Part shown: in pieces, positions 7,978 through 17,800 of the stretch
Numbering within the stretch: the first letter of the stretch is position 1
How the letters are laid out: every line of letters begins with the position of its first letter
Origin: DATGUP01 sp035301265
Lineage (GTDB): Bacteria > Bacillota > Bacilli > Bacillales > Amphibacillaceae
Assembly: GCA_035301265.1 (NCBI GenBank)
Contig: DATGUP010000003.1
Location: 124,001 to 188,000 of the forward strand
Direction: 5' to 3'
Length of the DNA stretch: 64,000 nt
Notes under the pieces: generated by a model
Seen by the model: the letters and a program-made list of their open reading frames with translations, nothing else
The model's database searches: none
What the model was told of the DNA's origin: nothing
Translations under genes and position numbers: made by a program

Positions 7978-10008
7978 ATGCTGAATAGAGATGTCCAGGC
8001 GATCAAAGGAGTAGGTCAAAAAATAGCTGACGATTTGTATCATATGGGGATATATACCGTTGAGGATCTGTTGTTTTATTTTCCCTACCGTTACAATGTG
8101 TATGAAATCAAACCGCTTGCCGAATTAATCCATGGAGACACCGTAACGATTGAGGGAAGGATTGTCCATCATCCTTCCCTCACTTTTTACGGGAAGAAAA
8201 GATCGCGTCTCGTTTTTACAGTTGACGTTGAGCGTGTGGCTGTTAAAGCTGTTATGTTCAATCGTGCGTTTGCTAAAAAACAGCTGCATCCAGGTGATAC
8301 GGTAACGTTGACGGGGAAATGGGACGCTCATCGTCTGCAAATCACTGTCAACACGTACAAGAAAGGATCCATGCGTCGACAGTCGATGATTGAACCGGTA
8401 TATTCATTAAAAGGAAATATGACGAACAACCGTTTAAAAACAATTATGCGCAACGCGCTGAACACATATATACAAGAGGTGGAAGAGCTCTTACCAAACA
8501 ATATTTTAAAAACTTATAAATTGCCCGAGCGGCAAGCGGCGCTCACCACGATGCATTTTCCAAAAAACAGGCGTGCGTTAAAACATGCACGGCGACGTTT
8601 TGTTTATGAAGAATTTTTATTGTTTCAACTAAAAATGCAGTTGCTGCGAAAAATCAACCGAAGACCTGCTCGAAATCAAGCGCAGAACATTGATACTGCC
8701 AAAATAGAAGACTTTATTTCCAGCTTTCCGTTTCAATTAACGGGAGCACAACAGCGGTCACTCGAACAAATTTTGACAGATATAACTTCGGAATACCGCA
8801 TGAACCGCTTGCTTCAAGGAGACGTCGGGTCAGGAAAAACAGCCGTTGCTGCCATTTCTATGTATGCAGCGATAACGGCTGGAAAACAATGTGCCTTCAT
8901 GGTTCCGACAGAAATATTAGCTGAACAACATGTCCAATCGCTCACAGATATGTTTGGTGAGCGAGCGAATATTCAATTGTTAACTGGATCTGTGAAAGGA
9001 AAGAAAAGAAAGACGATCCTTGAGGATATTCGCAATCGTGAAGTCGATATTGTGGTAGGGACGCATGCGTTAATTCAAAGCGATGTTTGCTTTAACAATT
9101 TAGGATTGGTTATCATTGATGAGCAGCACCGTTTCGGTGTTGAACAACGGCGAATATTAAGGGAAAAAGGATGGAACCCGGATGTTTTGTTTATGACAGC
9201 AACTCCCATTCCCCGAACCCTCGCGATCACCGCATTTGGAGATATGGATGTTTCGGTTATCGATGAGATGCCTTCCGGGAGAAAAAAAGTGGCGACTTAC
9301 TGGACAAAGGAGAATGCTTTAGATCGCGTATTAACATTTATACAAAAACGCATCGCCCACGGCGAACAAGCTTACGTGATCTGTCCGCTTATCGAAGAAT
9401 CGGACAAGATGGATATTCAAAACGCGCTTGATTTATATGAACAATTACAAGCATTTTATCCATCTGAGATAAACATCGGATTGATGCATGGCAAACTTCA
9501 TTCGGATGAAAAAGAACGTATCATGAAGGATTTTGCCCAAAATAAAATACATATCCTTGTCGCCACGACGGTTGTCGAAGTAGGTGTTAATGTGCCGAAT
9601 GCTACGGTTATGGTAATATACGATGCAGAGCGGTTCGGCTTAGCACAATTGCACCAGTTACGCGGTCGCGTCGGGCGGGGCAGCCGGCAAAGTTATTGTA
9701 TTCTGATCGCCGACCCTAAAGGAGAGATAGGGAAAGAGCGAATGCAGATTATGACTGAGACAAACGATGGGTTTGAATTGTCAGAACATGATTTGAAACT
9801 GCGCGGCCCCGGCGATTTTTTCGGAAATAAACAAAGCGGTATACCTGATTTTAAAGTCGCGGATATGGTTCATGATTACCGCGCTTTAGAAACAGCTCGC
9901 CGGGATGCTGAGAAAATCATCGAATTGCGTTTATTAGAACAAAATAAAGCTTATTTCCCATTGCGACGGTATGTGGAAAACGAATCTTTGCACGAAATAC
10001 TTGATTAG
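7978..10008 (+). CDS. recG: ATP-dependent DNA helicase RecG
   Basis: Branch-migrating helicase that remodels stalled replication forks and Holliday junctions. The 676-residue protein has an N-terminal HhH/wedge OB-fold region (AIKGVG, FPYRYNVYEI), Walker A GDVGSGKT at 281-288, DEQH at 381-384, TATPIPRT, and the C-terminal helicase motifs (VVEVGVNVPNA, QLRGRVGRG). A GTG three codons upstream is possible, but GAGAGAG is correctly spaced for the ATG at 7978. Confidence 0.96.
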   Translation: MLNRDVQAIKGVGQKIADDLYHMGIYTVEDLLFYFPYRYNVYEIKPLAELIHGDTVTIEGRIVHHPSLTFYGKKRSRLVFTVDVERVAVKAVMFNRAFAKKQLHPGDTVTLTGKWDAHRLQITVNTYKKGSMRRQSMIEPVYSLKGNMTNNRLKTIMRNALNTYIQEVEELLPNNILKTYKLPERQAALTTMHFPKNRRALKHARRRFVYEEFLLFQLKMQLLRKINRRPARNQAQNIDTAKIEDFISSFPFQLTGAQQRSLEQILTDITSEYRMNRLLQGDVGSGKTAVAAISMYAAITAGKQCAFMVPTEILAEQHVQSLTDMFGERANIQLLTGSVKGKKRKTILEDIRNREVDIVVGTHALIQSDVCFNNLGLVIIDEQHRFGVEQRRILREKGWNPDVLFMTATPIPRTLAITAFGDMDVSVIDEMPSGRKKVATYWTKENALDRVLTFIQKRIAHGEQAYVICPLIEESDKMDIQNALDLYEQLQAFYPSEINIGLMHGKLHSDEKERIMKDFAQNKIHILVATTVVEVGVNVPNATVMVIYDAERFGLAQLHQLRGRVGRGSRQSYCILIADPKGEIGKERMQIMTETNDGFELSEHDLKLRGPGDFFGNKQSGIPDFKVADMVHDYRALETARRDAEKIIELRLLEQNKAYFPLRRYVENESLHEILD

Positions 10009-10043
10009 TTGAACTTGCATAATTAAGATCGGTATTATATATT
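10009..10043 (+). promoter_or_regulatory. Promoter region of fapR-plsX-fabD-fabG
   Basis: Two overlapping SigA readings are possible: TTGAAC (10009-10014) with 18 bases to TATTAT (10033-10038), or TTGCAT (10015-10020) with 17 bases to TATATT (10038-10043). Either places the transcription start at or just before the FapR box. Confidence 0.6.
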
Positions 10044-10047
10044 ACTG

Positions 10048-10064
10048 TTAGTACCAACTCCTAA
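10048..10064 (+). promoter_or_regulatory. FapR operator
   Basis: TTAGTACCAACTCCTAA matches the 17-bp FapR box (left half TTAGTACC, right half CTAA), and lies directly downstream of the -10 elements. The known mechanism is FapR blocking transcription until malonyl-CoA releases it. Here the site implies autoregulation of the lipid operon. Confidence 0.85.
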
Positions 10065-10099
10065 TTATGTCGAGAACAAATGTGGATGGTGCCTCTACA

Positions 10100-10657
10100 A
10101 TGAAGCGGAATAAACAAGAACGACAAAAATTGTTAAAGAAAACGATCGAACAAACTCCTTTTACAACCGATGAGGAATTGGCGAAACAATTCAATGTGAG
10201 TATACAAACGATTCGCCTTGACCGACTGGAACTCGGTATTCCTGAACTTCGAGAACGAATCCGTTCGGTAGCGACCCACGAGTGGAATGAAGTCGTTCGG
10301 GCGCTGCCGCTTGAGGAAGTGATTGGCGAAATCATTGATTTGGAACTAGGTAAACGAGCGATATCGATTCTAGATATCAAGCGGGAACACGTTTTTTCTC
10401 GAAACAAAATCGCCCGCGGTCACCATTTATTTGCCCAGGCGAATTCGCTTGCTGTTGCCGTCATAGATGATGAATTAGCGTTGACAGCTACATCAGAACT
10501 GAAATTCAAGCGCCAGGTTAAACAAGGCGAGCGTGTCATCGCTAAGGCTACTGTAGAACGGGATGAAAAAGGTTTGGCGGTAGTTAGGGTAAACAGTTTT
10601 GTTCAAAATGAAAAAGTGTTTACCGGTATTTTCAAAATGTTTCATTCGAACGACTAA
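10100..10657 (+). CDS. fapR: Transcription factor FapR, regulator of fatty acid synthesis
   Basis: Repressor of fatty-acid and phospholipid genes, induced by malonyl-CoA. An N-terminal HTH (DEELAKQFNVSIQTIRLDRLELG, split over about 23-45) is followed by a hot-dog effector domain with ARGHHLFAQANSLAVAV. The ATG at 10067 would add 11 residues and has no Shine-Dalgarno because the operator occupies that place. The ATG at 10100, giving MKRNKQERQ and 185 residues, matches the family. plsX follows in the same unit. Confidence 0.95.
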   Translation: MKRNKQERQKLLKKTIEQTPFTTDEELAKQFNVSIQTIRLDRLELGIPELRERIRSVATHEWNEVVRALPLEEVIGEIIDLELGKRAISILDIKREHVFSRNKIARGHHLFAQANSLAVAVIDDELALTATSELKFKRQVKQGERVIAKATVERDEKGLAVVRVNSFVQNEKVFTGIFKMFHSND

Positions 10658-10673
10658 AAAGGAGAGTTCATTT

Positions 10674-11681
10674 ATGAAACTGGCTATTGATGCCATGGGC
10701 GGAGACTATGCACCGAAAGAAATTGTTCGCGGTGCTATGGATGCTGTTTCCAAAATCAACGATCTGCAGATTACATTGATTGGTAATGAGGCGGATATAA
10801 CGCCGTTTTTAACCGATAAAAAAAACATTGACATTATTCATACGGATGAAATGATTACAGCAGACGAGGAACCGGTTCGGGCTGTACGGCGTAAAACAAA
10901 TGCTTCCCTTGTATTGATGGCTAAAGAAGTAAAGGAGCAGCGGGCAGATGCTTGTATTTCAGCAGGTAACACAGGTGCATTGATGAGCGCTGGTTTGTTT
11001 GGCATCGGACGCATCCCGGGCATCGCTCGCCCTGCTTTAAGTCCGACAATTCCAACGATCGATGGTAAAGGATTTCTCCTCCTCGATGTTGGCGCCAATG
11101 TCGATGCAAAAGCGAATCACCTGCTCCAATACGGCATAATCGGTTCGATTTATACAGAGAAAGTTCGGGGCATCGAAAATCCGACTGTCGGTCTTTTGAA
11201 TGTCGGAACTGAAGATGCTAAAGGGAATGAACTAGTGAAAAAAGCCTTTGCATCGTTAAAAGAAGCGCCGATCAACTTTATCGGCAATATCGAAGCGCGC
11301 GATTTATTAACGGGAGTTGCAGACGTTGTAGTAACCGATGGATTCAGCGGGAATGTCGCGCTCAAAACAATTGAAGGAACAGCTATGACGATGTTTTCCA
11401 TGCTGAAACAATCTTTAACAGCGACTTGGAAAACGAAGCTAGCTGCTGGGATGCTGAAAGGGCGATTAATCGAGCTAAAGAATCAATTGGATTACTCTGA
11501 GTATGGAGGGGCTGGTTTGTTCGGTTTAAAAGCTCCCGTTATCAAAGCGCACGGTTCATCTGATCGCCGAGCAATATACAATGCTATCAAGCAAGCTTGT
11601 CATATGGTTGAACATCGTGTGACCGAGACGATACAAACAACGATCGAAGCGATGAAAAAAGGGGAGGAGACGCTAGAATGA
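10674..11681 (+). CDS. plsX: Phosphate acyltransferase PlsX
   Basis: Converts acyl-ACP and phosphate to acyl phosphate, the donor for PlsY in glycerophospholipid synthesis. The protein begins MKLAIDAMGGDYAP and has the family glycine-rich stretches (SAGNTGALM, DVGANVD, VTDGFSGNVALK, EYGGAGLFG). The frame continues upstream into fapR, but AAAAAGGAGAG before the ATG at 10674 and the 335-residue length fix the start. It overlaps fabD by ATGA. Confidence 0.97.
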   Translation: MKLAIDAMGGDYAPKEIVRGAMDAVSKINDLQITLIGNEADITPFLTDKKNIDIIHTDEMITADEEPVRAVRRKTNASLVLMAKEVKEQRADACISAGNTGALMSAGLFGIGRIPGIARPALSPTIPTIDGKGFLLLDVGANVDAKANHLLQYGIIGSIYTEKVRGIENPTVGLLNVGTEDAKGNELVKKAFASLKEAPINFIGNIEARDLLTGVADVVVTDGFSGNVALKTIEGTAMTMFSMLKQSLTATWKTKLAAGMLKGRLIELKNQLDYSEYGGAGLFGLKAPVIKAHGSSDRRAIYNAIKQACHMVEHRVTETIQTTIEAMKKGEETLE

Positions 11682-12619
11682 AACGTGTTGCGTTTATGTT
11701 TCCCGGGCAAGGCTCTCAAAATGTTGGTATGGGTAAACAGTTTTATGACGCGGATCCCGATGTTGCGGAAATGTTTCATCAAGCCGATCAACTTTTGGAC
11801 AAACCGTTGACCAATGTGATGTTCAATGGTCCAAAAGAGACACTAACGGCAACGGAAAATGCCCAACCCGCTCTTTTGCTAGCGAGTATGGCAGCGCACA
11901 CGCAGCTAGTTAAAGAAGGTATCGAACCGGTTATGGCTGTCGGTCACAGCCTAGGCGAATACAGCGCTTTGGTGGCGGCAGGGTCGTTGACATTTGCAGA
12001 AGCTATTCCGCTTGTCAATGCGCGGGGGCGTTTGATGGAAGAAGCGTTTCCAGGCGGCGAAGGAACTATGGCGGCGGTAATAGGACTCGACGAAGCGAAG
12101 ATACAACAAACACTTGCTGAACTGGATTCCACAGACATTGTTGATATAGCAAACCTAAATTGTCCAGGCCAAATTGTCATCTCAGGTACTAAAAAAGGAA
12201 TTCGTACCGTGACTCCGCTGCTTAAGGAAAGAGGAGCACGGCGGGTGATTCCATTGAATGTAAGCGGGCCGTTTCACTCGCGGCTAATGGCTTCTGCTAA
12301 CGAAGCGTTGACAGAAAAATTGAATAACATTCATATTCAAGATGCAACTATTCCAGTTTATGCGAATGTAAGTGCAGAGCCTATAACCGATAAAGCACAA
12401 ATTAAAGAGAGTTTGCTTAGACAGCTCTATTCACCAGTACGTTTTGAAGAGTCGATCCGAAACATGCTCAAAGAAGACATCGCGGCATTTGTCGAACTTG
12501 GTACGGGTAAAGTATTAAGCGGTCTTGTACGGAAAATTGATCGCAACATTAAAACATTTGCAATCCAGGATCCTGAATCTTTGCGCGATTTTATATCCTG
12601 GTATAAGGGGGTATCATAA
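11678..12619 (+). CDS. fabD: Malonyl-CoA:ACP transacylase FabD
   Basis: Loads malonyl groups onto ACP. It has MFPGQGSQNVGMG near the N-terminus, the nucleophile elbow GHSLG at 89-93 (Ser91), and GPFHSRLM with the catalytic His. Length is 313 residues. The start overlaps the plsX stop by four bases, and the stop TAA overlaps the fabG ATG by one base, so the three genes are tightly coupled under the FapR promoter. Confidence 0.97.
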   Translation: MKRVAFMFPGQGSQNVGMGKQFYDADPDVAEMFHQADQLLDKPLTNVMFNGPKETLTATENAQPALLLASMAAHTQLVKEGIEPVMAVGHSLGEYSALVAAGSLTFAEAIPLVNARGRLMEEAFPGGEGTMAAVIGLDEAKIQQTLAELDSTDIVDIANLNCPGQIVISGTKKGIRTVTPLLKERGARRVIPLNVSGPFHSRLMASANEALTEKLNNIHIQDATIPVYANVSAEPITDKAQIKESLLRQLYSPVRFEESIRNMLKEDIAAFVELGTGKVLSGLVRKIDRNIKTFAIQDPESLRDFISWYKGVS

Positions 12620-13359
12620 TGTTGAAGGGAAAAAACGCTCTCGTTACCGGTGCTTCGCGCGGTATCGGTAGGGCGATTGCGTTGGAATTGGCCCGAAACG
12701 GAGCTAATGTGGTTGTAAACTACGCCGGAAATGCAGAGAAAGCGCAATCGGTTGTCGAGGCGATTACAAAGCTTGGTTCGCAAGCTTTTAAAGTTCAAGC
12801 CGATGTGGCGAATGAAACCGAGGTAAAGGCGATGGTTAAACAAGCGATCGATGCATTCGGTCGTTTAGACATTCTTGTCAATAATGCTGGGATTACCAAG
12901 GACAATCTGATCATGCGCATGAAAGAAGAAGATTTTGATCACGTGATCGAGACTAACCTCAAAGGGGCATTTATTTGTACAAAAGCGGTGACACGACCGA
13001 TGATGAAGCAAAAATACGGTAAAATCATCAATGTGGCATCCATTGTCGGCATCGCTGGAAATCCCGGTCAAGCGAATTATGTCGCAGCTAAAGCAGGGGT
13101 TATCGGTCTGACAAAATCAACTGCTAAAGAGCTCGCTGCACGCAATATATTGGTCAATGCAGTTGCACCAGGGTTTATCGCAACCGATATGACCGATGCT
13201 CTCTCGGATGAACAAAAACGGGATATGCTTGCTATGATTCCGTTGGCAAGACTAGGAACAGCCGAGGATGTCGCTAAAGTGGTCCGTTTTCTTGCATCAG
13301 ATGATGCTAACTACATGACTGGTCAGACACTTCATATTGATGGAGGAATGGTCATGTAG
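12619..13359 (+). CDS. fabG: 3-oxoacyl-[ACP] reductase FabG
   Basis: NADPH-dependent reductase of the fatty-acid elongation cycle. Classical short-chain dehydrogenase: TGASRGIG at 9-16 binds cofactor, NNAG follows, and the catalytic set is completed by Tyr154 and Lys158 (YVAAK). The C-terminus has MTGQTLHIDGGMVM. 246 residues. It starts within the fabD stop codon, with GGGGG about 10 bases upstream. Confidence 0.97.
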   Translation: MLKGKNALVTGASRGIGRAIALELARNGANVVVNYAGNAEKAQSVVEAITKLGSQAFKVQADVANETEVKAMVKQAIDAFGRLDILVNNAGITKDNLIMRMKEEDFDHVIETNLKGAFICTKAVTRPMMKQKYGKIINVASIVGIAGNPGQANYVAAKAGVIGLTKSTAKELAARNILVNAVAPGFIATDMTDALSDEQKRDMLAMIPLARLGTAEDVAKVVRFLASDDANYMTGQTLHIDGGMVM

Positions 13360-13395
13360 ATGATTTTAAACTACTTTGAAAGGGGGTGAAGGATC

Positions 13396-13635
13396 ATGGC
13401 AGATGATGTATTTGAACGCGTGAAAAAAATCATTGTTGAACAGCTCGATGTTGAAGAAGAGAAAGTAACATTGGATGCGTCTTTTCGAGACGACCTTGAG
13501 GCAGATTCATTGGATGTAGTTGAACTCGTCATGGAATTGGAAGATGAATTCGATATGGAAATTGCTGATGAAGAAGCGGAAAAGATTAATACGGTTGGTG
13601 ATGCTGTAGACTACATAAACAGCCATCAATCCTAA
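13396..13635 (+). CDS. acpP: Acyl carrier protein
   Basis: 79-residue acidic carrier protein. Ser38 in EADSLD is the phosphopantetheine attachment site. AAGGGGGTGAAGG precedes the ATG strongly. It lies 36 bases after fabG and before rncS, the usual context. Confidence 0.98.
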   Translation: MADDVFERVKKIIVEQLDVEEEKVTLDASFRDDLEADSLDVVELVMELEDEFDMEIADEEAEKINTVGDAVDYINSHQS

Positions 13636-13644
13636 TATATGTAC

Positions 13645-13671
13645 GGAAAGTCCCGCACTACGGGACTTTCC
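13645..13671 (+). terminator. Hairpin between acpP and rncS, probably a leaky terminator
   Basis: A perfect 11-bp stem, GGAAAGTCCCG (13645-13655) and CGGGACTTTCC (13661-13671), with a 5-base loop. The tail is CATATTATCG with no T-run, so full termination is doubtful. It may let acpP be expressed far above rncS, or act as an RNA processing or stabilising element. Confidence 0.55.
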
Positions 13672-13713
13672 ATATTATCGAAACGTGTATTAACTTGGAG
13701 ATGAGGCGATTAC

Positions 13714-14400
13714 ATGAATGTGACACAACTTGAAAAACAATTACAAATAACATTTCAAAATAAACAATTGATCACACAAGCTTTCACCCATTCATCTTAT
13801 GTGAATGAGCATCACGACGAGTTCTATGCGGATAATGAACGGTTGGAGTTTCTAGGTGATGCCGTTCTTGAATTAGGTGTTTCCCAATACTTATATTGCC
13901 ATAATAGCCATATGCCAGAAGGTGAATTGACAAAGATGCGTGCGGCGATCGTTTGTGAAGCATCGCTAGAGGCATTTGCTCGTAAATTGCAGTTCGATCA
14001 ATATTTGTTGTTAGGTCACGGTGAAGAACAGACGGGAGGAAGGAACCGTCCAGCTATTTTAGCCGATGCTTTTGAAGCGTTCCTCGGAGCCCTTTATTTG
14101 GATCAAGGGTTTGACACTGTATTGGCCTTTTTAGAACGGCATGTGTTTCCGATGATTGAAATGGGTGCTTTTTCACATACGATGGATTACAAAAGCAAGC
14201 TCCAGGAAGTTGTGCAACAGAAAAAAAATCACACTATCGAGTACAAAATCGTGGAAGAAAAAGGGCCGTCCCATGCTCGAGAATTTACTTCACATGTCTT
14301 CATCAACGGCGAGCTATTCGGAGCGGGTACAGGTCGGACGAAAAAAGAAGCTGATCAGAGAGCGGCTAAGCACGCTTTGGACACATTGAAAGAAGTATGA
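13714..14400 (+). CDS. rncS: Ribonuclease III
   Basis: Double-strand-specific endoribonuclease for rRNA processing and for turnover of structured RNAs. The signature NERLEFLGDAVL is at 41-52, and a dsRNA-binding domain fills about 155-228. 228 residues. GGAGATGAGG precedes the ATG. No promoter is evident, so it may depend on read-through from acpP. Confidence 0.96.
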   Translation: MNVTQLEKQLQITFQNKQLITQAFTHSSYVNEHHDEFYADNERLEFLGDAVLELGVSQYLYCHNSHMPEGELTKMRAAIVCEASLEAFARKLQFDQYLLLGHGEEQTGGRNRPAILADAFEAFLGALYLDQGFDTVLAFLERHVFPMIEMGAFSHTMDYKSKLQEVVQQKKNHTIEYKIVEEKGPSHAREFTSHVFINGELFGAGTGRTKKEADQRAAKHALDTLKEV

Positions 14401-14404
14401 TCAT

Positions 14405-14446
14405 AAAAGGCTGTCGAGTCATGGGTTGTAACAGACAGCCTTTTTT
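14405..14446 (+). terminator. Bidirectional terminator between rncS and the DUF1128 pseudogene
   Basis: AAAAGGCTGTC (14405-14415) pairs with GACAGCCTTTT, with a T6 tail on the plus strand and TTTT on the minus strand. It serves rncS and the convergent minus-strand remnant. Confidence 0.8.
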
Positions 14447-14462
14447 ACCCGCAGTGTATTGT

Positions 14463-14687
14463 TCAATTTTTCCTTACAGCGCGCAATTCCTCGATAAATG
14501 CTTTTGTTTCCGATGCACTGAGATGCCCTTTTTGCATGATTGTATCATACATGAATTTCAATTCGTCATATTTGTCTAAATCGTAATCATCCGGATCCAT
14601 AAGCGATCGATTGACGACACCTAAGCGTTATGATAATCCTTGCAAAATAGTGGCTAAATTTTCCTTCGTCGGTTTTTCCAAACTCAA
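14463..14687 (-). pseudogene. DUF1128/UPF0435 (YfkK-like) gene with an in-frame stop
   Basis: On the minus strand a TTG at 14687, with TGAGGTG six bases upstream, opens a 75-codon frame that starts MSLEKPTKENLATILQGLS. It then meets TAA at 14630-14628 and continues with RLGVVNRSLMDPDDYDLDKY and MYDTIMQKGHLSASE to TGA at 14463. The whole reads as a DUF1128/UPF0435 protein of normal size (about 73 residues), with codon 20 changed to a stop. The rest of the frame is intact, so the change is recent, a sequencing error, or the stop is bypassed. The ATG in LMDPDD has no ribosome binding site. Family function is unknown. Confidence 0.8.
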
Positions 14688-14823
14688 ATCAAACACCTCA
14701 TTTAACTAAAAATATGGCGCAAGTCCTATCCGCGCTTCTTTTGTTTCTTTGTTTATGATAAAATATATGCGTTCAAATGCCAAATAATTATTTATGGGAA
14801 AATGATCCCTTAGGAGAATGTTT

Positions 14824-17800
14824 ATGTATTTAAAACGGTTGGAGAGCGTTGGTTTTAAATCTTTCGCCGAGCGGATTGATGTCAAATTTGTCCCCGGTGT
14901 AACCGCCGTTGTCGGACCTAACGGCAGCGGAAAAAGCAATATCACCGATGCCATCCGTTGGGTGCTGGGCGAACAATCGGCCAAATCGCTTCGCGGATCT
15001 AAAATGGAAGATATCATTTTTCAAGGTAGCGATACGCGCAAGGCACTCAACATGGCCGAAGTGACGCTTGTGCTTGACAATGAAGATAAAACATTACCGC
15101 TCGATTATCACGAGGTAACGGTTACACGAAGGGTATACCGCTCGGGAGAAAGTGAATTTTACATAAACAAACAATCCTGTCGTTTGAAGGATATTGTTGA
15201 TTTATTCATGGATTCGGGGCTTGGTCGAGAATCGTTTTCCATCATTGGCCAAGGTCAGGTTGAAGAAATTTTGAGCTCGAAAGCAGACGAACGCCGGACA
15301 ATTTTTGAAGAGGCAGCCGGCGTTTTGAAATATAAACAACGCAAAAAGGAAGCTGAGTCCAAACTGGAGGAAACAGAAGCCAATTTAAATCGGGTGGACG
15401 ATATCATTCATGAAATTGAACAACAAATTCATCCTCTCAAGAAACAAGCCGAAACCGCACAACAATATCTTGATCTAAAAGAACAACTGAAAGAGCAGGA
15501 AGTATCGTTGCTCGTGACGGAAATTGAACAGCTGCATGACGAGTGGCAAACCATTTTAAACGATCTCGAAAAAGAAAAAGCCGAAGACGCTGATCTTCAA
15601 ACGACGATTCAACAAAGCGAAGCGGTTCTAGAAAAAGAACGGCAGACGATCGAAAAGCTGGATGCATCGATCGAAAAATGGCAGGGGGATTTAGTGACAA
15701 CGACCCAGCAGTTGGAGCAATTAGAAGGGAAAAAGCAGCTGCTCAACGAACGGACGAAACACTTTGCAGAAAACAAAGAAAAACTGATGCAGCAGAAGAC
15801 AGAAATAAACGACCATATCACTCGCATCAATGAAGAACTCGAACAGCAAAAGCGGAAATTGTCGGAACTGCAAATTGAAAGAGACAAAACAAAGCAACGC
15901 GCTCAACAGTTGGAATCATCCTTAACCGATGGGGAGCAGACGATTAGAGAGCAGATTGAAGAATTAAAATCAGAATATATTGAGCTGCTGAACAATCAAG
16001 CTGCCAAGCGAAACGAAAAACAATCGATTCAACAACAGCTCGAGCAATTAAATAACAAAAAAGAACGGCAAACCGAAAAACATCAAACCCTTTTAACTGA
16101 AAGGCAGGCGCTAACTAAAGAAAAAGAGAAAATCAGCCAGATTTGTGCTGAGTACGAAAGACGTTATAATGAAAAAATGGCGCGGATAAAACAGCTTAAG
16201 GCCGATTTAGAAACAAAACGCAGCGACTACCAAGCCGCACAGAAGAAGTTGTATCAAGGGTATCAAATGATAGAAAAGCTGCAGTCAAAAAAAGAGATGC
16301 TTGAGGATATGAAACAAGCTTTTCAAGGGTTTTATCAAGGCGTTAAAGCGGTGTTAAGAGCGCGTGAAGAACAGATTTTGGATGGTATATACGGGGCGGT
16401 CATCGAGCTGATCGATATTCCAAAACCATATACCGACGTCATTGAATCGGTGTTAGGATCACAAGCACAATACTTGGTGGTTCGTGATGAACATGCAGCG
16501 CGACAAGCGATTGCTTGGCTTAAACAGACGGACAATGGACGGGCTACCTTTTTGCCGTTGACATCGATTCGGCCGCGTTTTGTCGCTGATAATATTTTAG
16601 CCCAAGTGAAACAGCACGCAGGCTTTGTAGGAGTGGCGAGTGAGCTGGTAACAACCGAAGCAAAATATACAAAAGCGATCGACTATTTGATGGGGCATAT
16701 CCTCGTCGCCCAATCATTGAAAGATGCCAATGACATTGCCCAAATCGCCATGCGAAAACATCGTGTCGTAACGATGGATGGCGATGTCGTTAATCCCAAG
16801 GGGTCGATGTCAGGAGGTGCGAAAAAAAAGACGAAACATTCATTGTTTACACGAGAGAAGGATTTGCAGGATATAACGGAAAAGCTATCCGCTTACAAAG
16901 CGGAGGCAAACGCATTTGAACAACAGACGATGAATAAAAAAAACCAAATCGCACAGCTGGAAAAGGAAATTGAAACGGAAGAACATACAGCAAACGGAGC
17001 TTGGCAGAAATGGCAACAACAAGAAGAGGTTTACAAAGATTTAGAATACCAACTCGTCTCATACAATGATAGCCTTGAGTGGTATGATCGTGACCATGAT
17101 CAATTTGAACAAGACATGGCCGAACTTGAGAAACGCGATCAACAGCTGACAATGGAACTCGAACATGTTGAAAAACAACTGGCCACAATTCAAGCCGACA
17201 TTGATCGTTTAACCAAACAAGAAGAAGCCTTTCAAGCTAATCGTGAACAAAGGCAACACGATTTACACGCATATCGGATCTCCTTAGCTGAACAGGAAGA
17301 ACGGATCAAAAACGAACGAGAAAAACACGCCGTTTTACAAAAACAATTGCACGAATTGAACGATCAGTATCATGCATTGGAAAAAGAGTTCGCCGACTTG
17401 ATCGAGATGCGAAAAAACGGTGAAACGGAAGCGAATATCAACGCTCATCTTAGTTCTTTAATGAATGAGAAAGAAAGGATTACAACTACTATTCACAACC
17501 AACGTGCCAAACGGGCTGAACGCACGAAATGGTTGCACGATGAGGAAGGAAAAATTAAGGAATTGAATAAAAAACATCAGGAAAACATCCAGCGCATCCA
17601 GGAAAAAGAAGTGCAAGCAAACCGCTTGGATGTCGAATTAGAAAACCGTTTATCCCACTTGCAGACCGAGTATACAATATCGTTTGAAAAAGCGCGCCAT
17701 GAGTACCCAGGCGTTTCTGATCTCGATGCGGCAAGAGAAAATGTTGACCGTCTGAAACAAGCGATTGACCATCTTGGAACGATTAATCTCGGTGCTATTG

